64,000 nucleotides of DNA from Naasia lichenicola. GTDB lineage: Bacteria > Actinomycetota > Actinomycetes > Actinomycetales > Microbacteriaceae. Location: contig NZ_SSSM01000004.1 of NCBI RefSeq assembly GCF_004801885.1, forward strand, positions 1-64,000, given 5' to 3'. Both the position numbers and the translations under genes were made by a program. The notes under the pieces are model-generated. The model was given only the letters and a program-made list of their open reading frames with translations. It made no database searches and was not told the origin of the DNA. Of this stretch, positions 53,067 to 59,614 are shown piece after piece; position 1 is the first letter of the stretch; every line of letters begins with the position of its first letter.

Positions 53067-53300
53067 TCAGGGTGCGAAGCGCTCGTCCATGGCTCTCGTG
53101 AGCTTGATGGCTATAGCGCCCATCAACTTCTGCCGGCGAGGCGTTATCCGGTGGACCTTCTCCACTTCCGCGAGCCAGTCATACATGTCCACGATCATGC
53201 CGGTCTCGACCTTGTCGCTGGAGTAGTCGAGCCTCAGGACAGCGAGGAGGATCGACTCCAACTCGACGTCGTCCGGGTGGGGCTCACGCTGTTCCATCAC
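53067..53300 (-). CDS. Small helical protein, tandem paralogue A
   Basis: 77 aa. MIVDMYDWLAEVEKVHRITPRRQKLMGAIAIKLTRAMDERFAP parallels the C-terminal half of the neighbouring 98-aa protein (RLIYLFEWLEGVRPDF to LIDERLGF). No family recognised. It overlaps the upstream gene by 17 bp and lies 39 bp from the MmeI-like gene. Confidence 0.6.
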   Translation of the reverse strand: MMEQREPHPDDVELESILLAVLRLDYSSDKVETGMIVDMYDWLAEVEKVHRITPRRQKLMGAIAIKLTRAMDERFAP

Positions 53301-53580
53301 CGCCCTTCGTGGCGAAGCCGAGGCGCTCGTCGATCAGCAGGCACATGCGGAACAGGTTGCGTGAGATGCGGGTCTGACGTTCTAGGTCCTTCGCGAAGTC
53401 CGGACGCACACCCTCGAGCCATTCGAACAGGTAGATCAGGCGGGCGGTCTCAGTGCGCTTGGCGCGATCACCCATCCCCTCGAAACCATCGAGGATGTCG
53501 TCAATCGCTTCATCGCGTCCCCAAACGTTGTCGCTCTCCATATCGCCGCTGACTATGAGCCGGAGCTGCGGATCCGTCAA
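53284..53580 (-). CDS. Small helical protein, tandem paralogue B
   Basis: 98 aa. DNVWGRDEAIDDILDGFEGMGDRAKRTETARLIYLFEWLEG and a helical end MCLLIDERLGFATKGGDGTA. It shares the aromatic Leu/Trp core and ERxG/DERF ending with the downstream 77-aa protein, so the pair probably arose by duplication. It probably acts with the restriction-modification enzyme, though this is unproven. Confidence 0.6.
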   Translation of the reverse strand: MTDPQLRLIVSGDMESDNVWGRDEAIDDILDGFEGMGDRAKRTETARLIYLFEWLEGVRPDFAKDLERQTRISRNLFRMCLLIDERLGFATKGGDGTA

Positions 53581-53583
53581 GAC

Positions 53584-53925
53584 CTACAAGCGCTCCACGG
53601 CAGCCGCCCACACCCACGCGTCCCGGTAGTTGCCGTCGCCGATCCCCCAGTGGACATGCACTGCCCGGCTGGTCCGCTCACGGGCTTGTCCAAAGACCTT
53701 CGCGATCCGCCCATCGTCGAACGCCATCCAAGCGCTCACCTCATAGATGGCAGTCACCGGCTTGATGGGATCGTGCTCGAAATCGAGCTGTGCCGGCGTG
53801 AGTGAGATGGGCAGGGCAGTGCGCAGCTCGGCAGCCTTGTTGGACCGGTACGTCTGCAGCTGCTCGCCGTATCGCTTATTGCTTCCCACCGGTCGAGTAG
53901 AACATACGTTCGAATGACGCGCCAA
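53584..53925 (-). CDS. Hypothetical protein near the RM cassette
   Basis: 113 aa. ELRTALPISLTPAQLDFEHDPIKPVTAIYEVSAWMAFDDGRIAKVFGQARERTSRAVHVHWGIGDGNYRDAWVWAAAVERL is a compact alpha/beta protein with a Trp-rich end. Unknown family. It is three bases upstream of paralogue B, the first gene of the leftward unit, and diverges from the 53951 membrane gene. Confidence 0.55.
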   Translation of the reverse strand: MARHSNVCSTRPVGSNKRYGEQLQTYRSNKAAELRTALPISLTPAQLDFEHDPIKPVTAIYEVSAWMAFDDGRIAKVFGQARERTSRAVHVHWGIGDGNYRDAWVWAAAVERL

Positions 53926-53950
53926 CCCTCCGCGCCGATACCCTGCTCTC

Positions 53951-54358
53951 GTGAGTGACGATCAACCGCACCCCGTACGTAAGCGGGTATCCACAGCAGC
54001 CCGCTGGCTGACGGATGAGTCTTTTTGGAAGGACGTCACGACCCGGACGATGGCGGGACTCATCGTGGTCTTCGTCGCTTGGGGAGTCGGTGTCGCGTCA
54101 GGCGCGTTGTCTAGCGTGGAAGGGCAACATGCCTTCAGTAACGTGCTGCAGCTCGTCTTCATATTCATCGGGGCGGTGTTCGCGGTCTATTTGGTCCGAC
54201 GAGGCACGGACAGCACGCTCCGAACGAGAGTCTTGGGGACCATCTTCGTCGTATGCGGGGCACTGGTGTTCATTGTCACCGGTCTACTGGTCTTGGACTT
54301 CGTAGCGCGGGAGATCGTCGGCAGTCCCATTGGAGGATTCGGAAACGTCAGCCAATAG
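53951..54358 (+). CDS. Three-helix membrane protein, hypothetical
   Basis: 135 aa, GTG start. The soluble N-terminus (PHPVRKRVSTAARWLTDESFW) is followed by helices at about 34-54, 62-80 and 92-115 and a short tail. It is divergent from the restriction-modification cluster with 25 bp between. Membrane proteins encoded beside phage defence genes often block superinfection at the surface; that role is possible but unproven. Confidence 0.6.
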   Translation: MSDDQPHPVRKRVSTAARWLTDESFWKDVTTRTMAGLIVVFVAWGVGVASGALSSVEGQHAFSNVLQLVFIFIGAVFAVYLVRRGTDSTLRTRVLGTIFVVCGALVFIVTGLLVLDFVAREIVGSPIGGFGNVSQ

Positions 54359-54515
54359 GGACCCCCTTCCGCAGCTAAGCGGGATCTGCAGGTCAGAGCT
54401 TCTCGTGGTGTCCCTTGAGACCGTTCGCTTCCGCGACTACTAGGTAGGGGCTTCCCGATACTTGCCGCGCACCGCATAGACCAGGGTGACGTTACAGGGG
54501 TCATTGCCCAGTCCA

Positions 54516-54528
54516 TTACGTGACGTAA
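54516..54528. promoter_or_regulatory. Palindromic operator-like site
   Basis: TTACGT and ACGTAA around a single central G; a near copy of the half-site is at 54486-54495. It lies upstream of the short-RNA promoter. Confidence 0.45.
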
Positions 54529-54616
54529 CCTACTGGGATATCAGAGCCTGGCTTTAGCGCAGCCGGCAAGTATCTACTCCGATTTTGAATAGATCGGGAA
54601 CTAGGGTCAGAAGTAT

Positions 54617-54644
54617 TTGCATAAGAGAAGAGACCTGCTAAAAT
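54617..54644 (+). promoter_or_regulatory. Promoter for the putative short RNA
   Basis: TTGCAT (54617-54622), 16-bp spacer and TAAAAT (54639-54644). This is one of the best consensus promoters in the phage region. Confidence 0.6.
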
Positions 54645-54650
54645 AGATGG

Positions 54651-54698
54651 CAGGTGAACGAGTCAGCAACCTCTCCGATAATACGGGGAGGTTTTCTT
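54651..54698 (+). ncRNA. Putative short regulatory RNA
   Basis: A roughly 48-nt transcript is predicted between the promoter's expected start and a Rho-independent terminator. The terminator arms are AACCTCTCC (54668-54676) and GGGGAGGTT (54685-54693), followed by TTTCTT. The transcript begins with GGTGAACGAGTCAGC, which recurs 66 bp downstream (54719-54733). It is too short for a protein. It could instead be the leader of the 54813 gene with a terminator-attenuator. Confidence 0.5.
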
Positions 54699-54784
54699 AT
54701 ACCCCCGACTGACAAGTTGGTGAACGAGTCAGCGGTTACTTCTGATTATGAACGAACGCGCGTAATTTGCAACTATTGCCAAAA

Positions 54785-54811
54785 GCGCCCGAGTACTTGA
54801 TACTCAGGCGC
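54785..54811 (+). promoter_or_regulatory. Stem-loop abutting the start codon of the 71-aa gene
   Basis: GCGCC/GGCGC and GAGTA/TACTC arms (54785-54789, 54791-54795, 54801-54805, 54807-54811) with loop CTTGA. It ends one base before the ATG and covers the Shine-Dalgarno position, so it may be a translation-blocking structure or a protein binding site. Confidence 0.5.
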
Positions 54812-54812
54812 A

Positions 54813-55028
54813 ATGGGTAGTAATGAATCTAAAAGCCTCTTCCGCCGGATCCCTGTTCCGGATTTCAAGATCCCCCGGGCTGCCAGTGAGATCGAGCGCG
54901 AACGCCTCGATAACCTAAGCCGGCACGTGAACCTGAGTTGGCGATCACAGCAGGGCACAGTAGGCGATCGAGCAGATCGCTACCGTAAGCGCCGAGATGG
55001 CGACAATAAAAAAGAGGCTGCCGCTTAG
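54813..55028 (+). CDS. Small basic hypothetical protein
   Basis: 71 aa. KSLFRRIPVPDFKIPRAASEIERERLDNLSRHVNLSWRSQQGTVGDRADRYRKRRDGD is charged and probably nucleic-acid binding. No Shine-Dalgarno is visible; a stem-loop occupies its place. The end of the gene lies inside the following terminator. Confidence 0.55.
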   Translation: MGSNESKSLFRRIPVPDFKIPRAASEIERERLDNLSRHVNLSWRSQQGTVGDRADRYRKRRDGDNKKEAAA

Positions 55029-55038
55029 GGCAGCCTCT
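55013..55038. terminator. Bidirectional terminator
   Basis: AGAGGCTGCC (55013-55022) and GGCAGCCTCT (55029-55038), with a T tract to the right and an A tract to the left. It serves the 54813 gene and the convergent leftward operon ending at 55096. Confidence 0.85.
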
Positions 55039-55095
55039 CGCTTTTTCAGGTACGGACTCTGTGGACCGTTGTGATTGGTTCGCTGGGGCGGGTAG

Positions 55096-55182
55096 CTAAG
55101 CCTTCGCATCTTGCAGCTCGAGAATGTACTCGATCAATTCGCTGACACCCCAGTCCTGCAGCTCGTCGAAGTCGTAAGTCAT
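55096..55182 (-). CDS. 28-aa acidic small protein
   Basis: A short ORF starting at 55182 in an ATGA overlap with the preceding gene's stop. It encodes MTYDFDELQDWGVSELI and an EYILELQDAKA end. The overlap and its amphipathic acidic helix suggest it is really translated. No family known. Confidence 0.4.
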   Translation of the reverse strand: MTYDFDELQDWGVSELIEYILELQDAKA

Positions 55183-55433
55183 ACGGCGAGCCCTTCGATG
55201 TCACCATCCCATGGCGAACGGACGCCGGCGATGACCTCGCCTATCGCCTGACGACTGAAGAAGGTCTCGACGTTGCTGATGTGATGGAAGACGGAGTAGA
55301 CCCCGTCGCTCAACCTGCTGGCTTCTTTGCTGCTGCGTATACGGTTCCCATAAAGACTGACGTCCACTATGTCGCCTTCGTCCAGACGACGGAGGCTTTC
55401 TTCTACTGACGAAGTTTCTAGTAGTACAGCCAT
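55179..55433 (-). CDS. Hypothetical phage protein
   Basis: 84 aa. LRRLDEGDIVDVSLYGNRIRSSKEASRLSDGVYSVFHHISNVETFFSRQAIGEVIAGVRSPW is a mixed alpha/beta protein. Overlaps both neighbours. Unknown family. Confidence 0.55.
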   Translation of the reverse strand: MAVLLETSSVEESLRRLDEGDIVDVSLYGNRIRSSKEASRLSDGVYSVFHHISNVETFFSRQAIGEVIAGVRSPWDGDIEGLAV

Positions 55434-55780
55434 TACAAGCCCTCCGGCACGTCTATCACCGGGTCATACTCGGGATCCCAGTTCGCCTCGAACTCGAACA
55501 TCCATGGTCCGTATAGCTCATTCAACTCCGCCTCGAATGCCTTTGGGGTTCCCTGAGGCAAGTGCAGGCAAAAGTATTGCTTCGTCAGCTCCACCATTTT
55601 GAAGTGCATCTGCATCTTCACTGTTTCGAGGGTGTAGGTCGCGTGGGCGAACCCCCCGTACTTCGCGGACAGCTTGATAATGTCGACCGCCGCCGCGGCG
55701 ATTTGCTCTTTTGAACCCGGACGGAAATACACTTTCAGTTCATGGGTTGGGTTGTACGGTTCTTCTCTCTTTTCTGTCAT
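55433..55780 (-). CDS. Hypothetical phage protein
   Basis: 115 aa. HELKVYFRPGSKEQIAAAAVDIIKLSAKYGGFAHATYTLETVKMQMHFKMVELTKQYFCLHL ends in an acidic DPEYDPVIDVPEGL. First gene of a three-gene leftward unit; an extended -10 promoter lies upstream. Confidence 0.55.
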   Translation of the reverse strand: MTEKREEPYNPTHELKVYFRPGSKEQIAAAAVDIIKLSAKYGGFAHATYTLETVKMQMHFKMVELTKQYFCLHLPQGTPKAFEAELNELYGPWMFEFEANWDPEYDPVIDVPEGL

Positions 55781-55818
55781 ATTATCCCCTGGGCATAGCC
55801 CTATTTATTTACTCTCTT

Positions 55819-55827
55819 AGTATACCA
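55819..55827 (-). promoter_or_regulatory. Extended -10 promoter (TGGTATACT) for the 55780 unit
   Basis: On the minus strand TGG-TATACT stands about 39 bp before the start of the 115-aa gene in AT-rich DNA. No strong -35 is present, as is normal for extended -10 promoters. Confidence 0.5.
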
Positions 55828-55852
55828 TTTACAGGGGTGTTAGTGAATACTT

Positions 55853-56560
55853 TTAGAGAAGAATATCGGGGAAATTGCTTTGTAGCGCTACCCGGAATAG
55901 GGCGTGTGATTCTGCCGGCTGCCGGCGAATCGTGTCGGCGATCTGTTCCTCCCGCAGCCGATCCGGGACAAGGAAGAGAACAGGCGGGTAGACGTCGAGA
56001 TGCGCCGTCGTGGCGTGCTGGTATGCCGTCCAATAGCGATCGAGCTTGTCGGCAATCTGGCGTTGCCGCTCGGTGCCTAGATCCACTTCGATCCACAGCG
56101 CAAAGCTCGGCTTATTCGGACGCCCGATACGGACGAATAGGTCAGGCGTGAGGCGAGTACCGGCTATGAAGCGATGAGCGTCGTCCTCAACGTCGTAACG
56201 CTCGATCGTGAGTCTCTGATCCTGTTCCGCCTTATTCAGGGCTACAAACGCATCTGCGACGGCTAGGGCGTGATAACTCACGGATCGCAGCGGGAAGTAC
56301 CGACCTTCCCGCCCGCATAGTTCCCAGCCCGTAGGTCCCAACTGGTAGACGTATTGACCGCTACCTGCCCCGCTGCCGCCTATCATCTTGCGCTCTATAC
56401 GGACGAGGTACTTATCCCGCAGCAGGCGGGTGAACGCACGATCTAAAGGCGTTTGAGACGCGTTGTCCGCGAAAAGCAGACTCCGCACATGCGAAGAAGC
56501 GAGCTGTCCGAAACGTCCTACGGACAGCACGATTGCCTTGTCGCGGTCGTGCGTCAACAT
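55853..56560 (-). CDS. Replication-relaxation family protein
   Basis: 235 aa. A winged-helix N-terminus (LSVGRFGQLASSHVRSLLFADNASQTPLDRAFTRLLRDKYLVRIERK) precedes the central ALWIEVDLGTERQRQIADKLDRY with the conserved E-x-D-x-GTE of a PD-(D/E)xK-like nuclease fold. This is the Replic_Relax (pfam13814) layout of actinobacterial plasmids and integrative elements, commonly near TraM/FtsK-type ATPases like the one at 28531. It may nick or bind the origin or transfer site. Confidence 0.75.
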   Translation of the reverse strand: MLTHDRDKAIVLSVGRFGQLASSHVRSLLFADNASQTPLDRAFTRLLRDKYLVRIERKMIGGSGAGSGQYVYQLGPTGWELCGREGRYFPLRSVSYHALAVADAFVALNKAEQDQRLTIERYDVEDDAHRFIAGTRLTPDLFVRIGRPNKPSFALWIEVDLGTERQRQIADKLDRYWTAYQHATTAHLDVYPPVLFLVPDRLREEQIADTIRRQPAESHALFRVALQSNFPDILL

Positions 56561-56624
56561 GTTCTGAGCATGACAGGTTGAGCCCCTGCGTCAAGGCGCC
56601 CGCGTTCCCTGCAATCACGGGCGA

Positions 56625-56659
56625 TGTGGGTGGGTCGGACCACACGTCACCCACACGTC
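56625..56659. repeat. Inverted and direct repeats between divergent early genes
   Basis: TGTGGGTG (56625-56632) inverted against CACCCACA (56648-56655). CACACGTC occurs twice, 11 bp apart (56641-56648 and 56652-56659). The cluster sits between the replication-relaxation gene and the early promoter, suggesting a repressor or initiator binding site. Confidence 0.45.
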
Positions 56660-56691
56660 CGCCCACACACCAAAACGGAGGGTCAAAAGCG

Positions 56692-56720
56692 TTGTCAATT
56701 CCGCTTCGTTTAGGTATTTA
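56692..56720 (+). promoter_or_regulatory. Early rightward promoter
   Basis: TTGTCA (56692-56697), 17-bp spacer, TATTTA (56715-56720). It directs transcription toward the early operon, with an untranslated leader of about 230 nt before the first clear gene at 56955. Confidence 0.55.
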
Positions 56721-56821
56721 CTAAATCAATTGCTTGGTGCATACTAAGCCCCAGAACGAAAGCAGAGCAGTTTGGCTCCATCGCAACTAGTTCGAACATT
56801 TCTAAGTCATCGCGCAACCTG

Positions 56822-56848
56822 GCTACTCGATGCCCACCCTCGAGTAGC
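56822..56848 (+). promoter_or_regulatory. Leader stem-loop of the early operon
   Basis: Perfect 9-bp arms GCTACTCGA and TCGAGTAGC with loop TGCCCACCC, inside the long untranslated leader. It is followed by another short inverted pair, CAACTA/TAGTTG, near 56868-56879. There is no T tract, so it is not an ordinary terminator. It may be an antitermination or processing signal. Confidence 0.45.
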
Positions 56849-56954
56849 TCGTCCTGCAGCAAGCAACTAATAGTTGTTAGGCGTTTACAGCCGCTGCAGG
56901 CGTCCAGGCTGCCCGATGACGGAAGGGGGATATACGCATAGCGAAGGAATACAT

Positions 56955-57233
56955 ATGAGCAAGATTCAATGGTGGACCAAACCGCGAACCCTCGGGGGCG
57001 CGCTCAAGAACACCACACATAAATGGAGCCCAGCGTTTCGGGCAGCGGTTCAGGAACTGGCTAAGAAGGAGGGAATCTCCGCAACAGCCGTCATCGAGAA
57101 CCTCACGCTCCGGAACGGCAAGGCATTCATCGCAAAGCGCAAGCAACTAAATATACGAGTCAAAGCACTCGGGGGGATAATCAGTGAAAGCACGAGCAAC
57201 AGACGGGATCTCGATCCTATCGATACCGACTAA
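56955..57233 (+). CDS. Small basic phage protein, possibly ribbon-helix-helix DNA-binding
   Basis: 92 aa from ATG 56955 with GAAGGA; an upstream in-frame ATG gives an unlikely leader. WSPAFRAAVQELAKKEGISATAVIENLTLRNGKAFIAKRKQ resembles a ribbon-helix-helix-type helix pair, and the tail is basic. First gene of the early operon. Confidence 0.55.
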   Translation: MSKIQWWTKPRTLGGALKNTTHKWSPAFRAAVQELAKKEGISATAVIENLTLRNGKAFIAKRKQLNIRVKALGGIISESTSNRRDLDPIDTD

Positions 57234-57462
57234 CGATCAAACAGAACAGAAAGTACTTGAGCTTCTAGCCAACGCACGAGCGATTCGCCGCGACGGTAAG
57301 AAGAACAAGCGCCTGCATGCACCGCTGTATGGCGGCGGAGCCTACGCACCGTCTCGTCCGCAGCAGTTCAAGCACGACGAGTTCCAATCAGTACGACCGA
57401 AGAAGGTCATCAAACTCAACCGCATGGGCGGGAAGCTGCAGGTCATATGGCCAGTGAAATAA
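57184..57462 (+). CDS. Hypothetical early phage protein
   Basis: 92 aa, GTG start inside the end of the previous gene (50-bp overlap). LELLANARAIRRDGKKNKRLHAPLYGGGAYAPSRPQQFKHDEFQSVRPKKVIKL is basic with Gly/Tyr-rich loops. The stop overlaps the ERF gene start. Unknown family. Confidence 0.55.
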   Translation: MKARATDGISILSIPTNDQTEQKVLELLANARAIRRDGKKNKRLHAPLYGGGAYAPSRPQQFKHDEFQSVRPKKVIKLNRMGGKLQVIWPVK

Positions 57463-58076
57463 ACGCCGAAGGGCACGAGCTGATCGCAGCTGCGCTCGTC
57501 AAAGTGCAGGGTCAGATCCCAAACATCGCCAAGAGCAAGACAGCAGGCGCCGGCACATATGCCTACAAGTACGCTGACCTCGGTTCAATCTGGGAAGCCA
57601 TTCGCAAGCCGCTAACGGATGCTGAACTGGCTGTAACCCAGTTCCTCCAAAGCCGCGACAACGCGGACTGGATGGACACCACGATCTGGCACGCAAGCGG
57701 GCAAAGCCTTACGAGTTCGATCCTGATCCCACTCGAGGGTAAGAAGCCCCAGGACGTCGGCTCGATCATCACCTATTACAAGCGCTATGCGCTAGGTGCT
57801 GCGCTCGGTATCGCGACGGAGGAAGACGACGACGCCCAATCCGTAGCCACGCAGAAGCCGTCTGAACGTAAAGCACCTCCAGCTGCCAACCCCGGACCTT
57901 CCGACGAGATCCTTGACGAGATCCGTGAGCTGTCACAGAAGCTCAAGCTCACACCTGAGCAGATCCGAAAGACCAACGCGCTCATCAAGACGGAAGCCAA
58001 AGCGCTGCAGATCCGGGATGAGATGAAGGATCGGCTATCCAAGCTCGACATCGCGCCACCGGAGCAAACGGCATGA
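57447..58076 (+). CDS. erf: ERF-family single-strand annealing recombinase
   Basis: 209 aa. IAAALVKVQGQIPNIAKSKTAG, TYAYKYADLGSIWEAIRKPLTDAELAVTQFL and IITYYKRYALGAALGIATEEDDDA are the conserved ERF core (residues about 10-130). A variable linker and a C-terminal helix pair follow. ERF proteins anneal ssDNA for recombination or genome circularisation in temperate phages. Stop and next start overlap (ATGA). Confidence 0.9.
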   Translation: MASEINAEGHELIAAALVKVQGQIPNIAKSKTAGAGTYAYKYADLGSIWEAIRKPLTDAELAVTQFLQSRDNADWMDTTIWHASGQSLTSSILIPLEGKKPQDVGSIITYYKRYALGAALGIATEEDDDAQSVATQKPSERKAPPAANPGPSDEILDEIRELSQKLKLTPEQIRKTNALIKTEAKALQIRDEMKDRLSKLDIAPPEQTA

Positions 58077-58237
58077 CCTGCCAGTTCTGCGTAACCCGCC
58101 ACCGTATGCGCGGCTCAACGCTCTGCTTCCACTGCAAGTCCACGTACGACTGGGAGATCACCAAGCTCCTCTTCGCACTCACCACACCAGTAACGGGCAT
58201 CGCCCAAGGAGAACCAATGAATGAGTCAACTCACTAA
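58073..58237 (+). CDS. 54-aa zinc-ribbon-like small protein
   Basis: ATGA overlap with erf. TCQFCVTRHRMRGSTLCFHCKSTYDW provides two Cys-x2-Cys pairs (CQFC, CFHC), enough for one zinc ribbon, followed by a helical tail. Overlaps the next gene start. Likely binds nucleic acid. Confidence 0.5.
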   Translation: MTCQFCVTRHRMRGSTLCFHCKSTYDWEITKLLFALTTPVTGIAQGEPMNESTH

Positions 58238-58790
58238 ACGAGGAAAACCTCGACAACGATCAGCACCAATCACCCGTAGCCGCTTCCATGCCGTCAGGCG
58301 TGACATCGCCGAGTGGAAGCGTGCCGGCGAGTACAACGCAGCGCGATTGGCATCTGCCCTCGGGCTCAGCGTTGAGTCACTAAACAGCATTCGTAGAGCC
58401 AAGAGCTGGAAGGACTTCGAGAAGTCGAAAGCCGATCGCCTCGCTAAGAAGGTGGCGAAGGAGCAGTTGCGGGCGCCACACATTCACCACCAGGAGGAGC
58501 TACCTCTCGAAACCAAGGGTTCGCTCTTGGACCGAACGGCAGCTAGGAAGCTGATCGACGAGGGGCTGAGCGAGGTCAGAGCGAGCGTCAAGAGCTCAAA
58601 CAGGGCGGTCGGAAGTCTCGAGAACGAGGTTAACGACTTCAGCGATTACATCCGCAACCGCATGAACACTGTCGAGAAGCGTATCGAGCGTCGGGTCCGG
58701 TTCCTCTACCGCGGCGTGCTGGTACTCGCAGTCCTGCTACTAGTGGCGTCCATCGTAATCGCCTGGGCGAGCACATCGTGGAAACCCTAA
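58221..58790 (+). CDS. Tail-anchored coiled-coil membrane protein
   Basis: 189 aa. A basic N-terminal half (FHAVRRDIAEWKRAGEYNAARLASALGLSVESLNSIRRAKSWKDFEKSK) resembles a small HTH region. A coiled coil (EVRASVKSSNRAVGSLENEVNDFSDYIRNRMNTVEKRIERRVRF) and one C-terminal transmembrane helix (LVLAVLLLVASIVIAW) follow. It may tether DNA or a replication complex to the membrane (inference). Confidence 0.6.
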   Translation: MSQLTKRGKPRQRSAPITRSRFHAVRRDIAEWKRAGEYNAARLASALGLSVESLNSIRRAKSWKDFEKSKADRLAKKVAKEQLRAPHIHHQEELPLETKGSLLDRTAARKLIDEGLSEVRASVKSSNRAVGSLENEVNDFSDYIRNRMNTVEKRIERRVRFLYRGVLVLAVLLLVASIVIAWASTSWKP

Positions 58791-58948
58791 TCACCCTCGG
58801 CATCCTCTGGGGAGGAGCCATGGCAGCTGCAGCGGTGATCCTCTGCTTCGCCATCTTCTACCTAGCTGGTCTGATCGTGACGGCAGCTAACAGAGTGATC
58901 CGAGCGACTGGCGCCTGGAGGATGCGTCAGACGGAGCGGACAGCGTGA
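58778..58948 (+). CDS. 56-aa single-helix membrane protein
   Basis: GTG start overlapping the preceding gene by 13 bp. LITLGILWGGAMAAAAVILCFAIFYLAGLIVT forms one long hydrophobic region, with a basic tail. The stop overlaps the next start by 4 bp. Confidence 0.45.
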   Translation: METLITLGILWGGAMAAAAVILCFAIFYLAGLIVTAANRVIRATGAWRMRQTERTA

Positions 58949-59055
58949 CCTTGGCTGAAGCGATCGTCTGGGGTGCCTTGTGCATCTCGATCGCGATGAT
59001 CGTCACGGCGGGCATAGGAGCCATCGCAGGATTATCAGCGCGGAGTAGCACCTAA
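58945..59055 (+). CDS. 36-aa hydrophobic small protein
   Basis: GTGA overlap with the previous gene. AIVWGALCISIAMIVTAGIGAIAGL is one transmembrane segment. Too short for family assignment; the tight overlap supports translation. Confidence 0.4.
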   Translation: MTLAEAIVWGALCISIAMIVTAGIGAIAGLSARSST

Positions 59056-59240
59056 ACAATCAGGACTAGAGCGCAGCAGTTCCCCTGGCAAACAGTGAGG
59101 GTCTCGAAGGCAGTGCGAATGCACCAGCAACTGAGAACGGACGGCAGACGTGTGCGTCCGCAGGACCCAAGACATGTGCGGCGACCGGATCGAACTCCAA
59201 ATTGGAGCCGGGGAGATGCTGCTGGGGAAGCTCCTGCGCT

Positions 59241-59594
59241 CTAGACATCGCCCGCAGCACTACAGCCGCGGCACACGAACACAAGATGCTCGACGGTCTT
59301 CGACCAGCTCGTGCAGCGGATGAGACAGGGCACAGCCTTGTAGTTCCCGCACACCGAGCACCAGTGCTCCCGCAGTCCCCGCTCCGTCATGGATGCCAGG
59401 ACGACGGAGCGCAGCAGGTCAGGTCGAGTGATCGCCGCTCGCGTAGGGCGGGGACCAAGCCGATCTCGGATGAGCCTCTGCACCTGTCTCACCGAGATCC
59501 GCAGGTCAAGTCGCTCCTGAATCCAGGAGGCGGACTTCCCGCTCTGCGCGTAGGCGATCACTTCGTCGAGGTCATAGTGCATTTGTGGAATCAA
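59241..59594 (-). CDS. HTH and zinc-finger protein, opposite to the early operon
   Basis: 117 aa. DEVIAYAQSGKSASWIQERLDLRISVRQVQRLIRDRLG is a plausible helix-turn-helix of the type that reads DNA. CSVCGNYKAVPCLIRC and CRGC give a zinc site. The reading frame has better protein character than the + strand here. As the only leftward gene in the early operon it could be a regulator. Confidence 0.6.
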   Translation of the reverse strand: MIPQMHYDLDEVIAYAQSGKSASWIQERLDLRISVRQVQRLIRDRLGPRPTRAAITRPDLLRSVVLASMTERGLREHWCSVCGNYKAVPCLIRCTSWSKTVEHLVFVCRGCSAAGDV

Positions 59595-59614
59595 TTATAA
59601 ACGAAAGGAGGCAT

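Larger units (their letters stand above)
54359..54812. other. Non-coding control region
   Basis: 454 bp without a gene. In order it holds a perfect palindrome TTACGT-G-ACGTAA (54516-54528), with a related GTGACGTTAC at 54486. Next are a promoter and putative short RNA (54617-54698), and two 15-bp direct repeats (54653-54667 and 54719-54733). Last is a hairpin abutting the next start codon. Confidence 0.5.

Noticed and set aside
59174-59320. Short + ORF starting MCGDRIEL opposite the HTH/zinc gene
   Set aside because: Its second half is Arg/Ser-rich and antisense to a better gene; no Shine-Dalgarno seen.
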